Positions 45,757 to 53,817 of a stretch of DNA of 64,000 bases are shown here, piece by piece (position 1 is the stretch's first letter; every line of letters starts with the position of its first letter). The notes under the pieces were generated by a model. It had not been told where the DNA came from and made no database searches. It worked only from the letters and a program-made list of their open reading frames with translations. Source of the stretch: Nocardioides daeguensis (GTDB lineage: Bacteria > Actinomycetota > Actinomycetes > Propionibacteriales > Nocardioidaceae). The stretch lies in assembly GCF_019192965.1 (NCBI RefSeq), contig NZ_JAHTKU010000024.1, forward strand, positions 1-64,000. The letters are read 5' to 3'. Position numbers and translations under genes: made by a program.

Positions 45757-46574
45757 CGCACGCCCGCCTGTGCCTGGCCGGTGAGGGTGGCCAGCGTGCG
45801 GCCGCCGTCCCAGACGACGCCGACCTGGCGGTAGTAGCCGCCGATGATCTCCTGCACCTCGAGGCGGTGCAGCTCCTCGGTCGGCGACTCGAACAGCTCG
45901 AGCTCGACGTCGCCGGTGAAGGCGGGGCCGGCCTCGAACGAGCTGGACCCGGAGGCGATGAGCTCGGCGTACGCGTCCGGGCTGCCCTTCTCGATGCCCG
46001 GGTAGACGCGGTGGTGGGCCATCGGGTGGGCGTTGACGAAGCCGTTGGTCGGCGACTCCTCGGTCAGGGTCAGCACGGCCTGGGCGAGGCGACGGTCGCC
46101 GGCGGCGAGGGTGGCGCCGAAGACACCGCCCGGGGCGACCTGCGGCGCCGCGTGGGAGAAGGGGTGCGGCCGGGTCTGCCACATCGAGCCGAGCTTCTTC
46201 GGGTAGCCCTGGTGCATGCCGCGGGCGATCGCGAAGTCCTTGTCGACCCAGATGTAGACGCAGCGGGAGTAGGTCACGCCCTCGAAGGAGCAGCGGACGA
46301 CGACGAACGCCTCCTTGTACTGCGAGCGGACCGGGTCGAGCAGCTCCTCGCGGGTGCCGGAGCAGGACTGCCAGTCGGCCCAGATCAGGGCGACGGCGCC
46401 GGGGTCCTCGGGCGCGAGCTCGAGCGGGGCGGGCAACAGCTCGGCGACACGGGCCGGGTCCGTGCGGTACTCGACCGTCAGCAGGTCACCGGAGTAGTAC
46501 CACGGCGGCGACGGGATCAGCGATGACTGGCCGGTCGCGGTGCGGGGGAAGAAGAACCCCTTCATGTCGTTCAT
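45753..46574 (-). CDS. acetoacetate decarboxylase family protein
   Basis: 273-aa protein of the acetoacetate decarboxylase fold. The conserved GYPKKLG near residue 130 contains the Lys pair that forms the Schiff base in the family. Other features are YIWVDKDFAIARG and a C-terminal half with GDVELELF. Members include decarboxylases and aldolase-dehydratases, so the reaction here is open. It is the first gene of the eight-gene operon; its leader carries a GTTCGGATCCGTACGAT site. Confidence 0.8.
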   Translation of the reverse strand: MNDMKGFFFPRTATGQSSLIPSPPWYYSGDLLTVEYRTDPARVAELLPAPLELAPEDPGAVALIWADWQSCSGTREELLDPVRSQYKEAFVVVRCSFEGVTYSRCVYIWVDKDFAIARGMHQGYPKKLGSMWQTRPHPFSHAAPQVAPGGVFGATLAAGDRRLAQAVLTLTEESPTNGFVNAHPMAHHRVYPGIEKGSPDAYAELIASGSSSFEAGPAFTGDVELELFESPTEELHRLEVQEIIGGYYRQVGVVWDGGRTLATLTGQAQAGVR

Positions 46575-46607
46575 CGGGCCTCAGCTCCGGTCGAGGATGT
46601 GCAGGTC

Positions 46608-46624
46608 GTTCGGATCCGTACGAT
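46608..46624. promoter_or_regulatory. candidate MarR operator, site 1
   Basis: GTTCGGATCCGTACGAT lies 34 bp upstream of the acetoacetate-decarboxylase-family gene. Together with the following AGCCA it is identical to site 3 at 53189. It matches the palindrome GTTCGGA/TCCGAAC with one changed position in the right arm. Confidence 0.7.
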
Positions 46625-46678
46625 AGCCATGCGAGGGGCGAAAGACCACCCTTGCGCCCCAGATTTTCGGCCGATATT

Positions 46679-46695
46679 GTTCGGATCCGAACGAT
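46679..46695. promoter_or_regulatory. candidate MarR operator, site 2
   Basis: GTTCGGATCCGAACGAT contains the perfect 14-bp palindrome. It lies 37 bp upstream of the P450 start and is preceded by TTTTCGGCCGAT, an extra half-like element. Confidence 0.72.
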
Positions 46696-46731
46696 CTACG
46701 CAAGCCGAACCTGACCGGATGGAGAACCGCC

Positions 46732-48000
46732 GTGGACCAGCCGCCGTACGTCCCGCTGGACGAGGTCGACCTCGTCGACCTCGACCGCTTCACCGGCCCC
46801 GAGGCGTGGGGCATGCTCGACACCCTCCGCAAGGAGGCGCCCGTCTTCTGGCAGCGCGAGACCGACGGCGGCCACGGCTTCTGGGCCGTGACCAAGCACG
46901 CCGACATCTGCGAGGTCGACAAGGACCCGGACACCTACACGTCGACGAACTTCGTCAACCTCGAGGAGGTCGAGCCCGAGCTCCAGGAGGCCCGCCGCTC
47001 CATCCTCGAGATGGACGGCCTGCGCCACCGCGCCCTGCGCAAGCTCATCTCCCGCGAGTTCAGCCGCCCCAACCTGATGAAGAACTACGAGGCCCTGCTG
47101 CGCGACATCACGCGCACGACCCTCGACGCGGCCCTCGCTAAGGGCGAGTTCGACTTCGTGACCGACGTCAGCGCGGACTTCCCGATCCAGGTGCTGGCCC
47201 GCCTGCTCGACGTACCCCAGGAGAAGACCGGGCAGCTCATCGACTGGGGCAACGAGATCATCGGCTTCTCCGACCCCGAGCACGCCAAGATCCTGATCTC
47301 CGACGCGGAGAGCGAGCAGTACAAGCACCTGCCGTTCCGCTCCCCCGTCTCGCAGGAGGTCTTCGACTACGGCCGCGAGCTCGCCGCCGACCGGAAGGGC
47401 GGCGACGGCACCGACCTGGTCAGCCAGCTGGTCAACAAGATCCCCGAGGACGGCCAGGCGATGTCGGCCTCCGAGTACGACTCGTACTTCCTGCTCCTCG
47501 TCGTGGCCGGCAACGAGACCACCCGGCACACCATCACCCACTCCATGCTCGCCCTGCTCGAGCACCCCGAGCAGCTCGCCAAGCTCCAGGCCGACCCGTC
47601 GCTGATCCCCGACGCCGTCGAGGAGTTCCTGCGCTGGGCCTCCCCCGTCTACCACTTCCGCCGTACGGCGACCCGCGACGTCGAGCTCCACGGCCAGCAG
47701 ATCAAGGAGGGCGACAAGGTCGTCATGTGGTTCGCCTCCGGCAACCGCGACGAGGACGTCTTCGACAACCCCTACGACTTCGACGTCACCCGTCGCAACA
47801 TCGACCACGTGACGTTCGGCAAGGGCAGCCCCCACCTGTGCATGGGCAACAACCTGGCCCGCATGGAGATCCGCCTCATGTTCGAGGAGCTGATCCCCCG
47901 GCTCAAGACGATCGAGCTCAACGGCGAGGTCCGCCGGGTGCGCAGCAACTTCGTCAACGGCATCAAGACCCTCCCGGTCAAGGTCACCACCAACGACTGA
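46732..48000 (+). CDS. cytochrome P450
   Basis: 422-aa soluble bacterial P450 starting GTG (VDQPPYVPLDEVDLVDL) with GGAGAA 6 nt upstream. The I-helix oxygen motif is VVAGNETTRHTITH, the ExxR Glu-Arg lies in VEEFLRWASP, and the heme-thiolate loop is FGKGSPHLCMGNNLAR with Cys near residue 377. The overall look resembles actinobacterial class I P450s of the CYP125/142/144 region, but substrate is unknown. It diverges from the eight-gene operon under shared operator sites. No ferredoxin gene is adjacent; the VanB-like reductase of the same regulon is a possible electron donor. Confidence 0.9.
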   Translation: MDQPPYVPLDEVDLVDLDRFTGPEAWGMLDTLRKEAPVFWQRETDGGHGFWAVTKHADICEVDKDPDTYTSTNFVNLEEVEPELQEARRSILEMDGLRHRALRKLISREFSRPNLMKNYEALLRDITRTTLDAALAKGEFDFVTDVSADFPIQVLARLLDVPQEKTGQLIDWGNEIIGFSDPEHAKILISDAESEQYKHLPFRSPVSQEVFDYGRELAADRKGGDGTDLVSQLVNKIPEDGQAMSASEYDSYFLLLVVAGNETTRHTITHSMLALLEHPEQLAKLQADPSLIPDAVEEFLRWASPVYHFRRTATRDVELHGQQIKEGDKVVMWFASGNRDEDVFDNPYDFDVTRRNIDHVTFGKGSPHLCMGNNLARMEIRLMFEELIPRLKTIELNGEVRRVRSNFVNGIKTLPVKVTTND

Positions 48001-48003
48001 GCG

Positions 48004-48017
48004 CTCCCCTTCGGGAG
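48004..48017 (+). terminator. small hairpin after P450 gene
   Basis: CTCCC and GGGAG pair around a CTTC loop, 3 bp after the stop codon. The larger palindrome immediately downstream could also stop transcription. Confidence 0.4.
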
Positions 48018-48038
48018 ACGACAGCACGAGGCGCCGCG

Positions 48039-48240
48039 CCCTTGTAACTAAGTGTTACGTCACGAATTTCCCCACCACAGCGCCGGGGTAGTCGCCACAG
48101 CACCGAGGTAGATGCCTGCGAAGTCGGGGACAGCCGCGCCGAGCGAACGAGCCGGACGTTGGCGCGACTACCCGGGCGCTCCGGCCACTACCCGGGCGTT
48201 GTTGCACCGAAATGCGCGACGTAACACTTAGTTACAAGGG
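48039..48240. mobile_element. MITE-like element with long terminal inverted repeats
   Basis: A 202-bp segment bounded by 23-bp perfect inverted repeats (CCCTTGTAACTAAGTGTTAC plus GTC at 48039-48061, complement at 48218-48240). The repeats continue imperfectly for about 12 bp more. A nested imperfect repeat (GCGCCGGGGTAGTCGC near 48081 against GCGACTACCCGGGCGC near 48165) makes most of it one long hairpin. It contains no gene and fills the gap between the convergent P450 and VanA-like genes. No target-site duplication is obvious, so a long terminator hairpin is an alternative. Confidence 0.5.
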
Positions 48241-48243
48241 GCC

Positions 48244-49263
48244 TCAGCCCTCGTCGGCCAGCAACCGCCGCAGGATCTTGCGGACCTGCAGCGCGGCCAG
48301 GTCGGCGGCGACGTTGACGTCCTCGCCGTAGCCGTCACGGTCGATGACCTGCTGCATGGTCTCGAGGATCTCGCGGACCTTGAGGTAGTAGGACTCGAAG
48401 ATCGGCCGGAGCGCGTCGGAGGCCTCGGCGCCCGGGGCGAAGTTGCGGCTGACCCGCCACAGGTGGCGCGTGTGGCGGTCGTCGACCGGCGTGACGGCGT
48501 GGGTGAACCGGAAGGTCTGGGTGCCGCCCTCGTCGGCGGGGACGAACACGTCCCAGCGGTCGGCCCACAGCCCGGGTGCGAGGAAGGCGCCCTCCTCCCG
48601 CTGCGGGTACGACGCCGTGGCGGATGCGCCGGAGATCTTGGCCTGCCACTCGGGCAGCGGCGCGGCGGGCCAGTCGCGGTGGAAGTGGACCGTGGTCTCG
48701 GTGAGCTCCACCTCGAGCGCGGGCGCCACCCCGGCCAGCACGGGCGGCGAGATGACGGGGTCGACGACGGCGACGTGGGTGATGTCGGCGAAGTTGTCGT
48801 GGAGCAGCCCGACCCCGGCCGCTGTCTCCCACTGGCCACCGAAGGTCTCCCACGAGGGGTCCCTCAACCACGGCACCGGCACCGGAGGGCGGCGCTCGGC
48901 CAGCGACGGCTCGCCGAGCCAGACCCACACGAGGTCCCCCTCCTCCCGCACCGGGTACGACGGCACGCGGGCGCCGTACGGGACCGGGGCCTGCGACGGC
49001 ACCCGCACGCAGGCGCCGGTGCGGTCGTAGGCGAAGCCGGAGTACCCCGACACGATGGTGTCGCCGTCGACGCGGCCGAGGCTGAGCGGGTAGGGCCGGT
49101 GGGCGTCGCGGTCGCCGAGGGCGACCACGGTGCCGTCGCCGGCCCGGTACAGGACGACGGGGGTGTCGAGGGCCCGGGTGCCGAACGGCGTGGCGCCGAT
49201 CTCGGCGGAGGCGGCGAGGGCGTACCACGCGTTGCGCGGGTAGCCGGTGCTGCGGTCTCTCAT
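48244..49263 (-). CDS. VanA-like oxygenase homologue lacking Rieske cluster ligands
   Basis: 339-aa protein resembling the oxygenase of vanillate O-demethylase (YPRNAWYALAASAEIG, DTPVVLYRAGDGTVVALGDR). Start ATG 49263 has AAGGGAA upstream. In intact homologues the Rieske centre is bound by CPHR and CPYHG. Here these read DAHR and SGYSG, so both Cys and one His are lost, confirmed in the DNA (GAC, TCG and TCC codons). The mononuclear iron motif reads DNFADITHVAVVD, where a second His normally ends HxxxxH. It is therefore probably catalytically altered or inactive as a Rieske oxygenase. It follows the reductase gene by 22 bp. Confidence 0.85.
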   Translation of the reverse strand: MRDRSTGYPRNAWYALAASAEIGATPFGTRALDTPVVLYRAGDGTVVALGDRDAHRPYPLSLGRVDGDTIVSGYSGFAYDRTGACVRVPSQAPVPYGARVPSYPVREEGDLVWVWLGEPSLAERRPPVPVPWLRDPSWETFGGQWETAAGVGLLHDNFADITHVAVVDPVISPPVLAGVAPALEVELTETTVHFHRDWPAAPLPEWQAKISGASATASYPQREEGAFLAPGLWADRWDVFVPADEGGTQTFRFTHAVTPVDDRHTRHLWRVSRNFAPGAEASDALRPIFESYYLKVREILETMQQVIDRDGYGEDVNVAADLAALQVRKILRRLLADEG

Positions 49264-49285
49264 CTCAGGTTCCCTTCCGTGCCCG

Positions 49286-50254
49286 TCACAGGTCCAGCGT
49301 GAGCCGGTCGCCGCGGCACCGGGAGACACAGATCATCATGAACTCGTTGGACTCCCTCTCCTCCTCGTTGAGGATGGAGTCGCGGTGCTCGACGTCGCCC
49401 TCGACGACCTCGGTCTCGCAGGTGCCGCAGACGCCCTCGAGGCAGGAGCCGACGACGCTGACGCCGGCTTCGCGGCAGACCTCGAAGATCGACTTGTCCG
49501 CGGGCACCTCGAGGGTGAGGCCGGAGCGCTGGAGGACCAGCTCGAAGGCCGAGTCCTGCTCGTCGGCGGCCGGCGCCTTGGCCGAGAAGCGCTCCAGGTG
49601 GAGGCTGCCGACCGGCCAGGAGGCGCTGCAGCGCTCCTCGACGGCGTCGAGCAACCCGGTCGGCCCGCAGGTGTAGACCAGCGTGTCGGGCACGGGCTCG
49701 CCGAGGAGCGCGTCGAGGTCGGGGAAGCCGGCCTCGTCCTGGGGCAGCAGGCTCACCTTGTCGCCGTACGCCGCGAGCTCGTCGAGGAACGCCATCGACG
49801 AGCGCGTGCGGCCGCCGTACACGAGCCGCCACTCGGCTCCGGAGGCCTCGGCCTCGGCGATCATCGGCAGCATCGGCGTGATGCCGATGCCACCGGCGAT
49901 GAACAGGTAGCGCGGGGACGCGACCATCGGGAAGTGGTTGCGCGGGCCGCGCACCCGGACGGTGGCGCCCTCGTGCAGCTCGGCGTGCACGGTCTTGGAG
50001 CCGCCCCGGCTGTCGGGCGCGCGGAGCACGCCGAGCCGGTACTGCCCGGTGTCGGCGGGGCTGCCGCACAACGAGTACTGGCGGACCAGGTCCTCCCCGA
50101 GCACCAGGTCGATGTGGGCGCCGGGCGTCCACGGCGGCAGCGCCGCGCCGTCCTCGGCTGCCAGCGTCAGCGCCACCACGTCCGTCGCGGCCTCGACCGC
50201 CGCGACCACCTTCAGGTCCGCCTCGAACTCACGCACGATCGGTTGCGTCGTCAC
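49286..50254 (-). CDS. VanB-like flavin/ferredoxin reductase
   Basis: 322-aa oxidoreductase of the phthalate dioxygenase reductase type: an N-terminal flavin domain (RQYSLCG near residue 60), an NAD(P) domain (FIAGGIGITPMLPM) and a C-terminal plant-type 2Fe-2S ferredoxin with CLEGVCGTC and the distal Cys in MMICVSR. It moves electrons from NADH to an oxygenase. Start GTG 50254 has GGGGAG 8 nt before it. The adjacent VanA-like protein lacks Rieske ligands, so its real partner may be the P450 of the same regulon. Confidence 0.9.
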   Translation of the reverse strand: MTTQPIVREFEADLKVVAAVEAATDVVALTLAAEDGAALPPWTPGAHIDLVLGEDLVRQYSLCGSPADTGQYRLGVLRAPDSRGGSKTVHAELHEGATVRVRGPRNHFPMVASPRYLFIAGGIGITPMLPMIAEAEASGAEWRLVYGGRTRSSMAFLDELAAYGDKVSLLPQDEAGFPDLDALLGEPVPDTLVYTCGPTGLLDAVEERCSASWPVGSLHLERFSAKAPAADEQDSAFELVLQRSGLTLEVPADKSIFEVCREAGVSVVGSCLEGVCGTCETEVVEGDVEHRDSILNEEERESNEFMMICVSRCRGDRLTLDL

Positions 50255-50279
50255 GAGATCACTCCCCTCTCGCCCCACC

Positions 50280-51632
50280 TCACAGGTGGTAGGCGTACTC
50301 CCGGAACTCCCAGTCGGTGACCCAGTGGCTGAACCGCTCCAGCTCGTTGCGCTTGTAGGCGACGAAGGTCTCGACGAACGCCGGGCCGAGAAGGTCGGTC
50401 AGGTCCTTGTCCTCCTCGAGCGCGTCGATCGCGGCGCCGAGGCCGGACGGCAGCCGGTCGGCCTTCGTCGGGTCGTAGCCGTAGCCCTCGAGCTTGGCCG
50501 GCGGCGTCAGCTTGTCGCGGATCCCGAGGTAGGCGGCCGCGAGGAGGCTGGCGATGGCGAGGTACGGGTTCGCGGAGGCGTCGCCGAGGCGTAGCTCCAT
50601 GCGGGAGGCACGGCCGCGCTCGGGCGGGATCCGCACCATGGCGCTGCGGTTGTCGAGGCCCCAGTCGACCAGCCACGGCGCGAGCGTGTCGGGCCCGAAC
50701 CGCTTGTAGGAGTTGATGGTCGGGTTGTTCAGGGCGGCCAGGGCCGGGGCGTGGGCGAGCACGCCGGCGATCGCGGCACGGCCGATGTCGGACAGCCCGT
50801 CGGCACCGTTCGGGTCGTCGAAGAGCGGCCTGCCCTCGCCGTCGGCCGTGCTGAAGTGGATGTGGAAGCCGGAGCCGCCCTCGTCGTTGAACGGCTTGGC
50901 CATGAAGGTCGCCATCTTGCCGCGGCGCCGCGAGATCTCCTGGACCGCCGACTTGAACCGGAACGCCCGGTCGGCGGCGTCGAGCGCGTCGGAGTGCCAC
51001 AGGTTGATCTCGAACTGGCCGCCGGAGAACTCGTGGTTGGCGGCGACCACGTCGAGACCGTACGCCGCCAGGTCCCGCAGCGACGCGAGCAGGGTGTTCT
51101 CCGGGTCGCCCTTGAGGCCGGCCACGTAGACGTTGCCGGAGGCGTCGCCGTACCGGCGCCAGCCGTTGGGCTTGGTCTCGTCCTCCTCGAGCACGTAGAA
51201 CTCGAGCTCCGGACCGACGACCGGGTTCATACCGAGCTCCGCGAAGCGGTCGATGACCCGCTTGAGCACCTGGCGCGGGCTCTCCTCGGACGGCGAGCCG
51301 TCGGGGTTGTAGATGTCGCCGATGACGTGGGCGACACCCGGCTCCCACGGCACCGGCCGCACCGTGGCGAGGTCCGGCACGACGACGATGTCGGGCAGGC
51401 CGGCGGACAGGCCGCCGGCGATGTCGACGACGTCGCCCATCGGCGAGGTGGCGTAGACCGAGCGGCAGAACGCGACCCCGTCGCCGACGGTCCGGTCGAA
51501 CCGCGCAGCCAGCACGTCCCGGCCACGCTCGGTGCCGATCAGGTCGCTGTAGCCGATGCGGACGACGTCGATCCCGTCCTCGGCGAACTGCTGGGCAGCC
51601 GCACGCAGGGCGAACTCGTCGATGTTCTCCAC
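50280..51632 (-). CDS. glutamine-synthetase-like gamma-glutamylamine ligase
   Basis: 450-aa GS-fold enzyme. It shows the Glu-rich metal site VVGPELEFYVLEED, ANHEFSGGQFEINL, the nucleotide-binding MAKPFNDEGGSGFHIHFS and the catalytic-loop region NNPTINSYKRFGPDTLAPW, then RMELRLGDASANPYLA. Length and the NEGGSG-like segment match PuuA/GlnA3/GlnA4-type enzymes that join glutamate to amines rather than ammonia. Its neighbours, an APC permease, oxygenase parts and glutamine-amidotransferase-fold hydrolases, support amine catabolism. It cannot be the main glutamine synthetase on context alone, but that is not excluded. Confidence 0.85.
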   Translation of the reverse strand: MENIDEFALRAAAQQFAEDGIDVVRIGYSDLIGTERGRDVLAARFDRTVGDGVAFCRSVYATSPMGDVVDIAGGLSAGLPDIVVVPDLATVRPVPWEPGVAHVIGDIYNPDGSPSEESPRQVLKRVIDRFAELGMNPVVGPELEFYVLEEDETKPNGWRRYGDASGNVYVAGLKGDPENTLLASLRDLAAYGLDVVAANHEFSGGQFEINLWHSDALDAADRAFRFKSAVQEISRRRGKMATFMAKPFNDEGGSGFHIHFSTADGEGRPLFDDPNGADGLSDIGRAAIAGVLAHAPALAALNNPTINSYKRFGPDTLAPWLVDWGLDNRSAMVRIPPERGRASRMELRLGDASANPYLAIASLLAAAYLGIRDKLTPPAKLEGYGYDPTKADRLPSGLGAAIDALEEDKDLTDLLGPAFVETFVAYKRNELERFSHWVTDWEFREYAYHL

Positions 51633-51666
51633 GATCAGTCTCCGTTCGTCTTTCTCGTCTGGTCCA

Positions 51667-53127
51667 TCATCGGCCGGTGACGGCGTCGGTGGCGATCTGC
51701 TCGTCGAAGCGTTCGAGGTCGGTCGACAGGGCGTCGTAGACCACCGGCCGCGAGCTGCGCAGGTAGAGCGCGTAGCCGATGCCGCCGACCAGCGCGACCA
51801 CGAGCAGCCACGGCAGCGAGTTGACCGCCTTGGAGTCGGAGCCCGCGACGATCTCGAAGTGCTTGAAGGCGAGCACGACCGCGAAGCACAGACCGAGGAA
51901 GCCGAGCCCCGGGGCGATGAGCGTGGTGCCGATCCGCGGGTCGCCCTGGCGGCGGAAGTGGACCACGATCGACAGCGCCGCGAGCGCCTGCAGCACCAGG
52001 ATGGCCAGGGTGCCGAAGCCCAGCATGCTCGGCACCACGGTCAGGATCGGGTCCGCGCCGGCGACCGCGAAGGACACCGCGACGGCGACCGCGAAGAGGG
52101 CCTGGACGGTGCTGGCGACGTACGGCGCCCCGCTCCGGGCGGTCTTCGAGAGCACCTGCGGCAGGATCCGGGCCCGGCCGAGGGAGAAGATGTAGCGGCT
52201 CGAGGAGTTGTGGAAGGCGAGCATCGCCGCGAACAGGCTGACCAGCAGCAGCCAGGTCATCACGTCGGTCAGGAAGTCGCCGAGGTACTCGTTCGACAGG
52301 CTGAAGACGAGGTCTCCCGTCGGCAGGTGCGCGATCGCGGTGTCCTGGGCCTGCGCGACGCCGGTGGCGCTGACGACCGCCCAGGTGGTCACGCCGAGGA
52401 CGATGCCGATCATCGTGATCGCGACGTACGTCGCCCGGGGGACCGTCGTGAGCGGGTGCTTGGCCTCCTCGCTGAACAGCGCGGTGGCCTCGAAGCCGAG
52501 GAAGCCGGTCGCGGCGAGCAGCAGGCCGATCGACAGGGAGCCCGAGGTGATCGAGTCGACGGAGAACGCGGAGAACGAGTAGCCGTCCTGGAACAGCACG
52601 GCGACGTCGAAGACGATCAGGATCGAGGTCTCCAGGACCAGCGAGACGCCGAGGATCTTGGAGCTGAAGTCGACGCCGCGCAGGGCCATCACGTAGCAGA
52701 CCGCGATCGAGGCCAGGCCCCAGAACAGCCACGGCATGTCCCACCCGGTCTTGTCGGCGATCACGATCTTCATGAAGAAGCCGCTGGTGCCGATCGTGCC
52801 GACGACGAAGAAGTTGTAGCCGAGCATCGCGATGAAGCCGGCTGCGAGGCCGGCCGGGCGGCCGAGGCCCTTGACGACGAAGGCGTAGAAGCCGCCCGCG
52901 TTGACCAGCTCGCTCGACATCTTGCCGTAGCCGATCGCGAAGAGCAGCAGGACGACGGCGACGGCGAAGAACGCGAACGGCGTCCCTCCCCCGTTGCCGA
53001 GGGCGATCGCCAGGGAGGCGACGACCACCATCCCGGTCAGCGGCGCGACCGCTGCCAGGACCAGGAACACGATCGCCCCGACGCCGAGCGCATTCTTGCG
53101 GAGTGTGGTGTTGACGGTGTCCGACAT
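51667..53127 (-). CDS. APC superfamily amino acid/amine permease
   Basis: 486-aa membrane transporter with about 12 hydrophobic segments starting MSDTVNTTLRKNALGVG. The first helices carry APLTGMVVVASLA and SSELVNAGGFYAFVVKGLG, a substrate-site pattern of the APC family. FGFEATALFSEEAKHPLTTVPRA-like sequence near residue 222 is typical of the PuuP/YjdL-like branch. It probably imports the amine or amino acid acted on by the GS-like enzyme 34 bp downstream. It is the first gene of the operon diverging from marR. Confidence 0.9.
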   Translation of the reverse strand: MSDTVNTTLRKNALGVGAIVFLVLAAVAPLTGMVVVASLAIALGNGGGTPFAFFAVAVVLLLFAIGYGKMSSELVNAGGFYAFVVKGLGRPAGLAAGFIAMLGYNFFVVGTIGTSGFFMKIVIADKTGWDMPWLFWGLASIAVCYVMALRGVDFSSKILGVSLVLETSILIVFDVAVLFQDGYSFSAFSVDSITSGSLSIGLLLAATGFLGFEATALFSEEAKHPLTTVPRATYVAITMIGIVLGVTTWAVVSATGVAQAQDTAIAHLPTGDLVFSLSNEYLGDFLTDVMTWLLLVSLFAAMLAFHNSSSRYIFSLGRARILPQVLSKTARSGAPYVASTVQALFAVAVAVSFAVAGADPILTVVPSMLGFGTLAILVLQALAALSIVVHFRRQGDPRIGTTLIAPGLGFLGLCFAVVLAFKHFEIVAGSDSKAVNSLPWLLVVALVGGIGYALYLRSSRPVVYDALSTDLERFDEQIATDAVTGR

Positions 53128-53188
53128 CGGGACTCCTTCGCTGTTCGCGCGGCCGGGGCCGGCGGTCACCGGCCTCTTTCGCCGGATC

Positions 53189-53205
53189 GTTCGGATCCGT
53201 ACGAT
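53189..53205. promoter_or_regulatory. candidate MarR operator, site 3
   Basis: GTTCGGATCCGTACGAT, the same as site 1, 62 bp upstream of the permease gene. Confidence 0.7.
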
Positions 53206-53245
53206 AGCCACAGTGTGACCCACGGCACCAGACCCTCGAGGGAGG

Positions 53246-53275
53246 TTTTCGGACGAATGTTTGCCTCCGAACGAT
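53246..53275. promoter_or_regulatory. candidate MarR operator, site 4 (degenerate)
   Basis: TTTTCGGACGAA followed by TCCGAACGAT aligns with the extended site 2 region (TTTTCGGCCGAT...TCCGAACGAT), with 2 bp fewer between halves. It lies 20-65 bp before the marR start and could mediate autoregulation. Confidence 0.5.
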
Positions 53276-53297
53276 CCTGGCCGCCCGAGGCCATCGC

Positions 53298-53303
53298 TAC
53301 GCT
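53298..53303 (+). promoter_or_regulatory. -10 box, probable leaderless promoter of marR
   Basis: TACGCT is followed by 7 nt and then the ATG at 53311; no Shine-Dalgarno sequence intervenes. Confidence 0.45.
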
Positions 53304-53310
53304 GGCCCGC

Positions 53311-53817
53311 ATGCCGGACCGCCACACGCTCGAGGAGACCGAGCGCGCCATGAAGGACCATGTCGGGGCCCTCCCCTTGGACTTCGCCGCCGCGAACGCC
53401 CTGTCCAACCTGTTCCGGGCCGCCAACGCGGTGCGCAGCGAGCTGACCAACCGCGTGCTGCGCCAGCACGACATGACGTGGACCGGCTTCGTGGTGCTGT
53501 GGGTCGTGTGGATCTGGGACGGCATGGAGACCCGGCACGTCGCCGAGTCGGCCGACATCTCCAAGGCCACCCTCACCGGAGTGGTGAAGACGCTCGAGGC
53601 GCGCGGCCTGATCGCGCGCGAGGGCGACGACAACGACCGGCGCCTGGTCCGGCTCCGGCTGACCCCCGAGGGGATCAGCCTGATGGAGCAGATCTACCCC
53701 GAGTTCAACGCGGTCGAGTCGGAGATCATCGGCCAGCTCTCCGAACGGAAAGTCGCCACCTTCACCAAGACCCTGCGCGACGTCGTCAACGCGGTCGAGG
53801 GTCGCGACGAGGACTAG
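53311..53817 (+). CDS. MarR family transcriptional regulator
   Basis: 168-aa winged-helix regulator starting MPDRHTLEETERAM. The DNA-binding segment is HVAESADISKATLTGVVKTLEARGLIAR with wing residues DNDRRLVRLRLTPEG, followed by a dimerisation helix. An in-frame ATG at 53257 is possible, but it overlaps the operator-like sequence, and the TACGCT box 7 nt before 53311 favours the later start. It is divergent from the permease-GS-reductase operon. Repeated GTTCGGATCCGAAC sites near it and two other operons make it the likely regulator of the whole catabolic set. Confidence 0.88.
   Translation: MPDRHTLEETERAMKDHVGALPLDFAAANALSNLFRAANAVRSELTNRVLRQHDMTWTGFVVLWVVWIWDGMETRHVAESADISKATLTGVVKTLEARGLIAREGDDNDRRLVRLRLTPEGISLMEQIYPEFNAVESEIIGQLSERKVATFTKTLRDVVNAVEGRDED

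Noticed and set aside
50280..51632. Primary glutamine synthetase GlnA
   Set aside because: Context of permease, oxygenase components and a MarR regulon favours the amine-ligase branch; kept as an alternative only.
51556..53310. Plus-strand frame running into marR from far upstream
   Set aside because: It is an antisense shadow of the permease gene; the regulator itself starts at 53311 or possibly 53257.
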